A DNA stretch of 64,000 nt from CAZNLH01 sp964573995. GTDB lineage: Bacteria; Gemmatimonadota; CAZMKB01; CAZNLH01. Of this stretch, positions 1-8,567 are shown in pieces. How positions within the stretch are numbered: position 1 is the stretch's first letter; each line of letters opens with the position of its first letter. A program made the position numbers and the translations under genes. The DNA lies in NCBI GenBank assembly GCA_964573995.1, contig CAZNLH010000009.1, positions 17,730 through 81,729 on the forward strand, given 5' to 3'. The notes under the pieces are model-generated. The model saw only the letters and a program-made list of their open reading frames with translations. It was not told where the DNA came from and did no database searches.

Positions 1-1
1 T

Positions 2-121
2 GGTCCGATCAATACGAGCCAGAACCCCCTGCTGGCGGTCTCTGCCGACCTGGAAGGGATGAGAATGAGGACTCTCGACTCCTGCGAGGTCTTGTTCCAT
101 ATCGGGGGAGCCACTAAATGA
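2..121 (+). CDS. C-terminal end of an unidentified protein (5' truncated by window edge)
   Basis: An open frame runs from the window edge to a TGA at 119-121 and gives 39 residues, ending HIGGATK. The stop overlaps the ATG of the next small ORF as ATGA, the coupling typical of operon genes, which supports real coding. No domain can be recognised from this fragment. It lies just upstream of a family 2 glycosyltransferase, so a role in surface polysaccharide or nucleotide-sugar metabolism is possible but is only inferred from context. Confidence 0.45.
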   Translation, partial: GPINTSQNPLLAVSADLEGMRMRTLDSCEVLFHIGGATK

Positions 122-267
122 GGTTCTTGTATCGTATAAAACCCCTTGATCTTGACTTTCAAGTTCTTGAGGAGCAGAGGAAGATGCACGGCGTAGCAAA
201 GGTCCCAAATCAAACCTTGCTCCAGGCCTTTGCAGGGAAGATACTCCGCTTCCTAAGAGAATATTGA
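118..267 (+). CDS. Small hypothetical protein, 49 aa
   Basis: This ORF begins at an ATG that overlaps the preceding stop (ATGA) and ends at TGA 265-267. The product is short and basic (begins MRFLYRIKPL, ends RFLREY), with no membrane segment and no recognisable domain. The stop-start overlap is the only real support for translation. It could instead be the continuation of the upstream frame after a frameshift, because the two lie end to end. Function unknown. Confidence 0.35.
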   Translation: MRFLYRIKPLDLDFQVLEEQRKMHGVAKVPNQTLLQAFAGKILRFLREY

Positions 268-389
268 TTGGCGGGCCAGGCTGACGGAGGCCCAATGTCG
301 CGGGTTATATCCCCTACGGGGTCGAATCTTGCATGGATGAATGGATCGAATTGCCTGCCGAACAGTAATAGAACCAAGGAGTATTCTCA

Positions 390-1364
390 ATGAGCGGATC
401 AATCCATGATCATCCAGTCCTCTCCGTGATCATTCCGGTCTATGGAGAAGGCTATCACCTGAAAGAGGTTCTCTCCGCAGTAAAGCGCAACGTGGAAGGA
501 TTGGATGAGGCTTATGAAATGATCCTGGTCGACGATGGTTCTGAGGACGATACATGGCAGATCATCGAAGAGGAATCAAAGAACCTACCGATGCTCAGGG
601 CATTGCGACTGAGCAGAAATTTCGGTAAGGAGGCCGCCATCTCCGCCGGCCTGGAGATCGCCAGGGGCCGAGCGGTCATACTTATCGATGGCGACCTTCA
701 GCACCCACCGGAACTCATACCGGAGATGGTGCGTTGCTGGCGCGATTCGGGAGTGGATGTCGTGGAAGCAGTGAAGGAAAGCCGGGGGCCGGAGTCCCTT
801 GTCAACAAGATCGGATCCAGGATATTCTACTTGCTGTTGAGCAGGTTGTCTGGCTATGACCTCAGGGGCGCCTCGGATTATAAACTCATGGATCGACGCG
901 TGGTCAACGCATGGCTCGCCATGAAGGAGCGGAACCTCTTCTTTCGAGGGATGGTAGCCTGGCTGGGCTTCAAGCGAGTGCAACTCCCGTTCTCGGTCCA
1001 GGAACGCAGGGGGGGTGAGTCGAGGTGGTCATTGTTCCTCCTGATCAAGCTCGCCATCAACGCCGTGTCGGGGTTCTCATCGATCATGCTGCAGGTTATC
1101 ACGCTGTTCGGGGGGTTTTTCCTCCTGTTTGCCTTGTATCTCGGCAGCAAGGCACTTTATATGAAGATCACGGGACAGGCCGTCACCGGTTTCACGACTG
1201 TCATTCTCCTGCAACTGATCATAGGGAGCCTTTTGATGATCAGCCTGGGAATCATCGGGATCTATCTCGCCAAGATCTATGACGAGGTAAAGGCTCGCCC
1301 CCGCTACATAGTGGCCGAGGCGATCAATGGATCAACGGCGTCCGCAGAGCCCTCCTCCTCGTGA
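390..1364 (+). CDS. Family 2 glycosyltransferase, GtrB/DPM1-like membrane protein
   Basis: This 324-residue protein begins with a GT-A fold: SVIIPVYGEG near residue 13, VDDGSEDDTW near 47, and the metal-binding DGD in LIDGDLQHP near 97. Two hydrophobic helices follow in the C-terminal third (about 230-255 and 268-295), the architecture of bactoprenyl- or dolichyl-phosphate sugar transferases. It probably moves a hexose from a nucleotide donor to a polyprenyl-phosphate at the cytoplasmic face of the inner membrane, for later use by a GT-C enzyme. An AAGGAG site precedes the ATG. The convergent gene downstream encodes a large polytopic membrane protein that could be such a GT-C partner. The exact sugar cannot be read from the sequence. 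Confidence 0.85.
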   Translation: MSGSIHDHPVLSVIIPVYGEGYHLKEVLSAVKRNVEGLDEAYEMILVDDGSEDDTWQIIEEESKNLPMLRALRLSRNFGKEAAISAGLEIARGRAVILIDGDLQHPPELIPEMVRCWRDSGVDVVEAVKESRGPESLVNKIGSRIFYLLLSRLSGYDLRGASDYKLMDRRVVNAWLAMKERNLFFRGMVAWLGFKRVQLPFSVQERRGGESRWSLFLLIKLAINAVSGFSSIMLQVITLFGGFFLLFALYLGSKALYMKITGQAVTGFTTVILLQLIIGSLLMISLGIIGIYLAKIYDEVKARPRYIVAEAINGSTASAEPSSS

Positions 1365-1492
1365 CGCTTGGGTGGAGATGATCGCCACCCAGCACCCTCG
1401 CTCCATGGATAGGGATCGCGGACAACGGCAATCGGTGGCATTCCCGGGGGCCTGCAGCGGCGAAATTTCACCGGGTTGAAACCTCACCGGCA

Positions 1493-3286
1493 TCAAACCC
1501 CTCCAACCCGATAGACGATGACATCGCTGTCCTCGTAATAGACCTCCCCGAGCATGAGGTGAAGCAGGTCCCGGAACCTGTTCATCTCCTCGTCCGTTGT
1601 CCTTATGTCACTCCGCATCTCCTCGATTTCCACCAGCAGGGTGTGAAGGTTCGTGTTCAGAAAATAGGGCGTGATTCCAACGCGAATCATGTTCAGGACA
1701 GAGCCCGGGCGACCAATTCTCCGCGGGTGGCCGTAACGTCTTGGCTTGTTGATCAGGACATAATGGACATGCAAACTCTCGAGGGTCTCTCGGTAAGAAC
1801 GAACCTCTTCCGGTGTTATCTTCCCTACCACTATTCGGTCCGGATGGAGGAAAAGGTCGAATGGTGGGGTGGATGCAAGATAGTTCATGGCCGCCGGGTT
1901 GGTCCTCGTGGTGTAGGCCCACGTGCATTTTTTTTCGTGAACCGTCTGATAATAGAGATCCCATCCACGGTCCTTGAAGGGCAGGGATACGATCGCAAAG
2001 TCCCCGCTCTCATGCGCGAGGTCTCGGTAGAATGGGGGGACCTCCGGCGAGAACGTGGGCCTGGGTATGACGAGGAACTCGATCCCGGCGATGATGAAGA
2101 GGATAAAGGGCGCCGCCCCGCGAACACCTTTCCCCGGGCCCCGGATGTCCCGCGCCTTCCGGCGGAGGTTCCCGACGGCATAGGCTGAAAGGACGGCGAG
2201 GGACAGCATCAGCAGGACCAGGAATCGATACGGGATCCGAGCCGCCTGCAAGATGGGGACCCTGTGCATCAGGGCGAAAGGCAGGGGAATCCCCGGGAAC
2301 TCCTTTCTGAATATGACCAGGTGTGGACCAAGACACATGATGAAGGCAAAGATGGCGAGGATGACCCAGAAACGTACTCCGCGCCCTCGCAGTAGGCAGG
2401 CTGAGTAGATAGAGAGCGACAGGGCGGTATAGCCGAGGAAAACCGGCCAGAAATAGAAATAACCCTTCAGTGCCGTAATCCCAAGGAGGTCTGTTTCCCC
2501 CCGTACGGACCTGTAGAGGTATGTTTCACCGGCCGATACCTCCCTGAGTAGCGGAAGCACGAGAGGGGCGATCGCGATTGCGAAGATGGAGAATGAAAGG
2601 AACATGAAGAGGCAGAACCGTGGTTTCAGAATCGAACGAGGCTCTCTTACAGCGTAGAAGATGAGATAGAGCGCCGTGAACAGAAAGAGATAGACCATAT
2701 AATACCAGGAACATAACGCGGTCAACAACAGGAATAGGGCCGCCATGAGGGCATACCTCCAGCCAGGCCTTTCCCGCAACTTGATCAGGAAGAGGCAGTA
2801 GAACGGGATCCATTGGATGCTGAAGATATTGACCTGCATGGCCCGCGAGAAGTGGTAGGGAGAGAAGGCAAAGATGAAGCCGGCCAGCAGGGCGGCGAGC
2901 CTGTCCCTTACAAGGTGGAACGCCAGGAGATACCCCCCCAGGGCGGCAAGTGGAAAGGATGAGAGGTAGAGCAGGTTATAGGCGACGATCCTGTTCCATA
3001 TTCCCTGCAGCGGTATGGCCAGCAGTGCATTATATGGAGAGAAGGTCTGGAACACGAGGGAGGTCCCCGTGGGATAGAATATGTAATCGGTAAAATAAGG
3101 GGACGTGTGGAGGTCGAGTAGGGCCTTCTTGACCCACCAGAAGTTCCAGAGATTAAGGAAGGTATCGGGTGCGATGGACACGACCCTGCCAAGTTCGAAC
3201 GGTATCGGGTAGAGAAAAAGGAGAGTGAGCAGGACATAGAACAGCAATGCCTTTAAGGGCTTCGATCTCATACGATAAGTTTCCAT
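1493..3286 (-). CDS. Large polytopic membrane protein, GT-C/YfhO-like
   Basis: The product is about 597 residues with roughly ten hydrophobic helices in its first 400 residues, followed by a soluble C-terminal domain. An acidic-aromatic motif after the first helix (APDTFLNLWNFWW) and the overall layout resemble integral membrane glycosyltransferases of the GT-C type, which use polyprenyl-phosphate sugars on the periplasmic side. I place the start at the ATG that gives METYRMRSK, because it has an AAAGAGG ribosome site; an in-frame ATG 11 codons upstream lacks one. It is convergent with the GT2 gene, a common pairing for donor-making and donor-using enzymes. Specific function unknown. Confidence 0.65.
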   Translation of the reverse strand: METYRMRSKPLKALLFYVLLTLLFLYPIPFELGRVVSIAPDTFLNLWNFWWVKKALLDLHTSPYFTDYIFYPTGTSLVFQTFSPYNALLAIPLQGIWNRIVAYNLLYLSSFPLAALGGYLLAFHLVRDRLAALLAGFIFAFSPYHFSRAMQVNIFSIQWIPFYCLFLIKLRERPGWRYALMAALFLLLTALCSWYYMVYLFLFTALYLIFYAVREPRSILKPRFCLFMFLSFSIFAIAIAPLVLPLLREVSAGETYLYRSVRGETDLLGITALKGYFYFWPVFLGYTALSLSIYSACLLRGRGVRFWVILAIFAFIMCLGPHLVIFRKEFPGIPLPFALMHRVPILQAARIPYRFLVLLMLSLAVLSAYAVGNLRRKARDIRGPGKGVRGAAPFILFIIAGIEFLVIPRPTFSPEVPPFYRDLAHESGDFAIVSLPFKDRGWDLYYQTVHEKKCTWAYTTRTNPAAMNYLASTPPFDLFLHPDRIVVGKITPEEVRSYRETLESLHVHYVLINKPRRYGHPRRIGRPGSVLNMIRVGITPYFLNTNLHTLLVEIEEMRSDIRTTDEEMNRFRDLLHLMLGEVYYEDSDVIVYRVGGV

Positions 3287-3312
3287 CTGGTCCTCTTTCC
3301 TCTCCACTCCGC

Positions 3313-3825
3313 TCAACACGGCCGGATCGAGCCCGCTTCTCCGGAGGCCTTAAAAATATCAAGGAAGGGGCTCTCGACATCTCCAGCGAAAATGAAGCCC
3401 GCAAGCGATTCGAAGAGTTGGGGGACAACGTTCGCGAGGGGGCTGACCAAGCAAGAGCCGAATGTCTCGCCGTTAAAATCCGCGCCTGGCCTACTCCTCC
3501 CGGGGGCAAGGCCCATCCATGGAAGCGTCCAGATCATCCGGCGGCTGGTATATCGTCCTCCGTAACGTTGTGGACCGGGGAGCGTCAAGGAGGAGTCAAC
3601 CAAGTATTTCCCCCTATTCCACGGACATAAAATCGAATAGACCTCACCGAGCGTGACAGCCGCCTCCTGGAGGCGGAACTTCACGGCTCGAACCGGAAAG
3701 ACGCGCAGTGGATTCTTCAGGCAAAGCAGCTCTTCTCCCTCGATGAAGGCAACGAGTTCGTCATCCCTCACCAGGCAGGCGGGGGAATCGTCGTAGATGC
3801 TGAAAAGTCCCGAGACCGTGCTCAT
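3313..3825 (-). pseudogene. Remnant of a NodU/CmcH-type carbamoyltransferase (N-terminal part only)
   Basis: The first 80 or so residues resemble the N-terminus of NodU/CmcH carbamoyltransferases: GLFSIYDDSPACLVRDDEL, then a VRAVKFRLQEA helix, then a PWNRGKY segment at the place where the family has GWDxxKY. Full-length members are about 550-600 residues with a C-terminal domain. This ORF is only 170 residues, and after about residue 90 it becomes Pro/Arg/Gly-rich and matches nothing. I read it as a decayed fragment of a surface-polysaccharide modification gene. The assignment is by pattern memory only, and a short unrelated gene remains possible. Confidence 0.4.
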
Positions 3826-4244
3826 ATACTATTACTATAGTGCTCTTGTTTCACATCGACCGGCTCAAGCATATTCATCAAGCCTAAGTGGTTATAATCT
3901 AAATGGATGAATGGTAAAATTCAAAGATAATGGGGCCTCCCTCGGACCAAGCAATATATTTCCCACGAGCCAATATCTATTCCATCTCTATCCAAGATAA
4001 TTCATCATCGAGATACAGCGTCGTCAAATAAGGCTCCATGAAGCAAGGCATGCTTTTTATACATGGCATTCCAGGGCGCGAAAACGGGCCGGAACATTTC
4101 CAGCCCTGCTTGGCAGCCAGTTATACCACCAATTGACAGGGGCAGGCCCCATGTGTTATCATCACACGGTGTCAGGAGGGTCCTCTTTCTCCGATTCTAA
4201 TCCTGAAAGCACGCGCAACTCCGCAAATCCAGGAGGCTTATGAT
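3826..4244. other. Intergenic region, AT-richer, no gene seen
   Basis: About 420 bases between the carbamoyltransferase remnant and the TIGR03790 gene. No credible ORF or RNA gene is visible. Its right end holds a promoter (4133-4162) and the AGGAGG ribosome site for the gene at 4245. Confidence 0.6.
4133..4162 (+). promoter_or_regulatory. Sigma-70 promoter for the TIGR03790 gene
   Basis: TTGACA at 4133-4138, then 18 bases, then TATCAT at 4157-4162. The -35 box is a perfect match and the -10 box matches at 5 of 6 positions. It lies about 80 bases upstream of the ATG. Confidence 0.6.
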
Positions 4245-5903
4245 ATGAAAAGGGGCAAGTCCCTATCAGGAAAAACATTGCACAGAATTGTAGCGCGAGG
4301 GATGAAATATCCCGCGGGAGGCTTGCTCGCGAGTCTTACCGTCCCCGCGGCACTCTTCATAATGCTCTCAGCCGCGACGCTGCACGCGCAGGAGATCAGA
4401 GCGAGTTCTGCCGATTTCATCGACCCTGCGGCCATCAAGACCCTCGTCATATACAACGCGGATTACCCGGACGAGGATGGCGACGGCACGGGCGACTCAG
4501 AGGAACTGGCGCTATACTACGTGGAGAAGAGGGGCATACCACCCCAGAACCTCCTTCCGCTGCACTGCAAGACCTCAGAAGGTTACAATTCGAACGAGTG
4601 GACCAGGTTCTTCGACGAGGTGGTTTCCCCTTTGAGGGACAGGCTCCTCCAGGGCGGGACCAAGCGTTTCTATTACCTGGTGGTATGCTACGGCGTGCCG
4701 ATCACAGTCGACGTAAGCGACTACTATCCATACGGACAGAGGGCACTCGACGGGGCCATAGCCGCTCCATTCTCCATCGGTGACCGGGACAGGCCCTCGA
4801 TGCCTGGCATGTGGTGGGCCAACCCGTACTGTGAGCACAGTCCCACCGTGGGTCCGGACAAAGGCCACTTCGACCACTCATACACCTTCCGCGGCGATGA
4901 CATCTACTGCGTCACCAGGCTCGAGGGGGATGACGTGCGTTGGGCCCGAGAACTGATAGACCGGGCCCTTTACGGCGAGAAGTACATCTATCCATCCCCA
5001 GGCTATTACAACGGTTACGGCTACGTCGACACCCGCTACGGTTATTATTCGGACGACGATCTCTTCGGCTATCCCTTCGGTTACGGGACATACGCGAGCG
5101 CCGACTCTTCCATGGCTTACGGGAAATTCTTCGTTGAAGACGGCGGCTGGACACTTAGGTGGGAGTACAACGCCACGGAGATAGGCGAGCCGGGCGCTAC
5201 TTTCCAGGACGGATCGAGCGCCGAGACGGCACCCTCGGCCATGTGGTACGAGGGTTGGTACAACTACCAGCAGTATCTGGACGTCTGGGAGTGGCTGGTG
5301 GGCGCCGTGGCCTGCGACCTCAACTCGAATTCAGGCGCAGGTATCAGGAGGCCGCAGAGCACTACCTCCTTCCTGAGCCAGGCGTTCTACCGGGGTCTCA
5401 CGGCCGGCGCCGGCGTCACGAGCGAGCCCTACCTCAACGGTCACTACAGGCCCGAAGTGCTGCTCTACTACATCCTGAACGGTTACAATTTCGCAGAGGC
5501 ATCCTTCGCCTCGAACCCTACCCTCGGCTGGAGAGACTACGCCATAGGCGACCCGCTCTACGCTCCCAACGCCACCAAGTGGCCCGACCTCGACAGCCTT
5601 CCTCCCCCCTTCCCCATGGTCCAGGACACGGCCCCTGACTCAGGTTCAGATACCAGCCGCGTGATCTCCATATCGATCGAGACCGGCCCCTCGCAACCCG
5701 ACTTGTTCGTGAGCAGGGTCTACTGGGGTGAGGACAGCGGATACGGGAACATCGAGGACTACGGGACCGTCTTCCACGTAGAAGATGAGAGAATCATCAC
5801 CGGGCTGTCTCCGGCAACGACCTACCACTACATGGTGACGATAATGGACCCCGCCGGCAACACGACCAGTACGGGAGACCTTACCTTCACGACGGGACCC
5901 TGA
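4245..5903 (+). CDS. Exported TIGR03790 family protein with C-terminal fibronectin-III-like domain
   Basis: This 552-residue protein has a long basic N-region and a hydrophobic stretch ending at AATLHAQE, so it is probably exported. Residues about 62-460 match the TIGR03790 pattern: LVIYNADYPDEDGDGTGDSEELALYY at the start, then YYLVVCYGVPITV, and WRDYAIGDPLYAP near the end. The family is found in several environmental phyla and has no established function. The last 90 residues (ISIETGPSQPD through TGDLTFTTG) look like a fibronectin type III domain. Unlike two other secreted proteins in the window, it has no NYPNPFNP sorting tail. An AGGAGG site precedes the start. Tyr- and Gly-rich tracts occur near residues 245-285. 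Confidence 0.75.
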   Translation: MKRGKSLSGKTLHRIVARGMKYPAGGLLASLTVPAALFIMLSAATLHAQEIRASSADFIDPAAIKTLVIYNADYPDEDGDGTGDSEELALYYVEKRGIPPQNLLPLHCKTSEGYNSNEWTRFFDEVVSPLRDRLLQGGTKRFYYLVVCYGVPITVDVSDYYPYGQRALDGAIAAPFSIGDRDRPSMPGMWWANPYCEHSPTVGPDKGHFDHSYTFRGDDIYCVTRLEGDDVRWARELIDRALYGEKYIYPSPGYYNGYGYVDTRYGYYSDDDLFGYPFGYGTYASADSSMAYGKFFVEDGGWTLRWEYNATEIGEPGATFQDGSSAETAPSAMWYEGWYNYQQYLDVWEWLVGAVACDLNSNSGAGIRRPQSTTSFLSQAFYRGLTAGAGVTSEPYLNGHYRPEVLLYYILNGYNFAEASFASNPTLGWRDYAIGDPLYAPNATKWPDLDSLPPPFPMVQDTAPDSGSDTSRVISISIETGPSQPDLFVSRVYWGEDSGYGNIEDYGTVFHVEDERIITGLSPATTYHYMVTIMDPAGNTTSTGDLTFTTGP

Positions 5904-6043
5904 AGCGGCTGCCTGGCCCAGATAGCCACGATGGCACCGGTCGAGCCCTAATGGGAAGTCTCCGCGTGGCTTCATCCCCACGTGTAGGGTAGCGCCGCAG
6001 CCGATAGTTACCCCATGGGTCTCGGCTAAGACCGGCAAGCCCG

Positions 6044-7780
6044 TCACCTCAGCCCCCTTCCATGAGCCTTCTCTATCCTCGCCCACGTGTCGCGCAGGGC
6101 AACGGTCCGGTTGAAGACGGGCCTTCCTGGCCTCGAGTCTGGGTCCACGCAAAAGTAGCCCTGCCTGAGGAACTGGAAGCGATCTCCGCGGGCCATCCCC
6201 CCGAGCATCGGCTCGACCTTGCAACCCGTCAGGACTTCAAGCGAATCGGGGTTCAGGTTCGAGGTGAAGTCCTCCCCCTCCTCGACATCCTCCGGGTCCG
6301 GTTTGTTGAACAGGTGGTTGTAGAGGCGCACTTCGGCGTCAACGGCATGACCGGCCGAGACCCAGTGCAAGGTCCCTCTCACCTTCCTGCCGTCAGGGGT
6401 CGTGCCGCCACGGGATTCCGGGTCATAAGTGCAGTGCAATTCCACCACCTCCCCCGTGTCCGGGTCCTTCACCACGCGATTGCAGGTAATATAATAGGCA
6501 TGCTTGAGCCTCACCTCGCGCCCTGGCGCCAGGCGGAAGTACCTTGGCGGCGGATCCTCCTTGAAGTCGTCCCGTTCTATGAAGATCTCCCTCGAAAAGG
6601 GGAGCCTCCTGGTCCCAGCGCCCGGGTCCTCGGGGTTGTTTACCGCCTCCATCTCTTCAATCCCACCCTCCGGGTAGTTGTCGATCACGACCCTGAGGGG
6701 GCGCAGGACCGCCATCACGCGCGGGGCCGTACGGTTCAGGACATCGCGTACACAGTGCTCGAGCAGTGCGATATCTATCGTGCTCTCCACCTTTGCGACA
6801 CCTATCCTGTCACAGAATCTCCGGATGGCCTCCGGCGGATATCCCCGCCGTCGCATCCCCGACAGGGTCGGCATCCTCGGGTCGTCCCAGCCCGAGACGT
6901 GTCCTTCCTCCACGAGCCTAAGCAGCTTACGCTTGCTTAGCACCGTGTACGATAGATTGAGCCGGGCGAACTCGATCTGCTGGGGGTGATAGACATCGAG
7001 TTGATCGAGGAACCAGTCGTAGAGAGGCCTGTTGTTCTCGAACTCCAGTGTGCAGAGGGAATGGGTTATCCCCTCGATCGAGTCCGAGAGGCAGTGCGTG
7101 AAGTCGTACATTGGGTAGATGCACCACCTGTCACCCGTGCGGTGATGCCTCTCACGCCGTATCCGGTATATCGTCGGGTCCCGCATGTTGATGTTCGGGG
7201 ACGCCATGTCGATCTTGGCGCGGAGCACCCTGGATCCGTCCGGGAACTCCCCGGCTCGCATCCGCTCAAAGAGGTCCAGGTTCTCCTCAACCGACCGGTT
7301 GCGGGAGGGACTCTCCCGCCCGGGCTCAGTGAGCGTACCCCGGTACTCCCGGATCTCCTCGGCGCTAAGGTCGCAGACGTAGGCCCTGCCCATCTCGATC
7401 AGGCGCACGGCGTAGTCGTGCAGCCTGTCGAAATAGTCGGAGGCAAAGTAGAGGTGCTCGCCCCAGTCGAAGCCGAGCCACCTGACGTCCTTCTTTATCG
7501 ACTCTACGTACTCTTCCTCCTCCTTCCCGGGGTTGGTGTCGTCGAAACGTAGGTGACACCTGCCCCCATCGTGCTCCGCGGCGATCCCGAAATTGAGGCA
7601 GATCGACTTGGCGTGCCCTATGTGGAGGTATCCATTGGGCTCGGGGGGGAACCGTGTCACGACACGTCCGCCGTACTTGCCCGCCCGGTTGTCCTCCGCG
7701 ATTATGGCACGGATGAAGTCCAGGGGGCGTTCCCCATCTCCGGTGGCCTCTTCTAAGCCTCTATTAGTCCCTTCACTCAT
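6044..7780 (-). CDS. glnS: Glutaminyl-tRNA synthetase
   Basis: Charges tRNA-Gln with glutamine in the cytoplasm. The class I signatures are clear: FPPEPNGYLHIGHAKS carries HIGH, and TVLSKRKLLRLV is the KMSKS-equivalent loop. RFDDTNP and WLGFDWGE are typical of the GlnS branch rather than discriminating GltX. The C-terminal beta-barrel anticodon domain is present. I start at MSEGTNRG, close to the usual distance (about 20 residues) before DFIRAII; an in-frame ATG 21 codons upstream also exists. The protein is then about 578 residues, a normal size. Its presence suggests direct charging of tRNA-Gln instead of the GatCAB route. It is monocistronic and converges with the TIGR03790 gene. Confidence 0.93.
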   Translation of the reverse strand: MSEGTNRGLEEATGDGERPLDFIRAIIAEDNRAGKYGGRVVTRFPPEPNGYLHIGHAKSICLNFGIAAEHDGGRCHLRFDDTNPGKEEEEYVESIKKDVRWLGFDWGEHLYFASDYFDRLHDYAVRLIEMGRAYVCDLSAEEIREYRGTLTEPGRESPSRNRSVEENLDLFERMRAGEFPDGSRVLRAKIDMASPNINMRDPTIYRIRRERHHRTGDRWCIYPMYDFTHCLSDSIEGITHSLCTLEFENNRPLYDWFLDQLDVYHPQQIEFARLNLSYTVLSKRKLLRLVEEGHVSGWDDPRMPTLSGMRRRGYPPEAIRRFCDRIGVAKVESTIDIALLEHCVRDVLNRTAPRVMAVLRPLRVVIDNYPEGGIEEMEAVNNPEDPGAGTRRLPFSREIFIERDDFKEDPPPRYFRLAPGREVRLKHAYYITCNRVVKDPDTGEVVELHCTYDPESRGGTTPDGRKVRGTLHWVSAGHAVDAEVRLYNHLFNKPDPEDVEEGEDFTSNLNPDSLEVLTGCKVEPMLGGMARGDRFQFLRQGYFCVDPDSRPGRPVFNRTVALRDTWARIEKAHGRGLR

Positions 7781-8009
7781 AGCCTTATAATAGTAATCTA
7801 TAGGAGAAGCATTTGAAAGGGATAAGCGAGTCATTTTCTCCATACACGCCCTTGGAGGAAGAAAGTAACTTTTTCACCCGATAATTTTAACAAATCGTCA
7901 TGATAAGTTGTATAACCGGACGAAAGCGTGGTTGGACTAATGACTGAAGAGTATGCCCTGCATGAAATCAAAAATGCGGGGTGCAAAGGCAATAACGGAG
8001 GTTTGAACC

Positions 8010-8475
8010 ATGAAAAGACGCAACCATAGGACGACGGCAGGGATAGTTATCGTTGTCATGGCGCTCCTTGCCGGGCAGGGTGCGGGAAAGGCCCGCGCAG
8101 GTTCCATGCTCCCGGGACAAGGACACCATTCTTATCCCAAGGCCCTTCTCTCGGGTGTTTGGGGTGGGACACATTTTGACTCACCGATTCAATTCCACTG
8201 GCCCATTCCCCCGGACTCCCTCGTGCTGATTGACAGGGCGCTTTACTCGTCATCGTTTTGTTCTTACGTGGATGGAGACCGGCAATATCTACCTTGCAGA
8301 CGGATACCTGGGCGCCAACCCGGACGTTGCCAACTTCCTCATATTCAATCGGGAGGATATAGCCCCCGGTATGGGCCCCACGGGCTCGTACTACACTCAA
8401 GACTTTGCATGGGGGGTCTCGGCAAGGGACGGGATCGAAACGAACGCAAGTGCGATTAAAGTCATTTTAATTTAG
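8010..8475 (+). pseudogene. Small exported protein gene split by a frameshift
   Basis: The first frame begins with a clear signal peptide (MKRRNHRTTAGIVIVVMALL...KARA), preceded by GGAGG, and runs sensibly to about LVLIDRALYSSS near 8255. It then becomes Arg/Pro/Gly-rich and continues to 8459. A second frame shifted by one base, from about 8258 to 8475, gives a better C-terminus (ETGNIYLADGYLGANPDVANFLIFNREDIAPG). Joining them would give an exported protein of about 155 residues of unknown function. The switch point is at a TTTT run, so a sequencing indel is as likely as true decay. Confidence 0.5.
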
Positions 8476-8567
8476 GCCACGAGCACAGAACGGGGGGCGG
8501 GTCCCGACGATCGACGACAATCGGCCGGTAACGGCATGAATCGAAGAATGTCGAGGCACGGTCCCCG

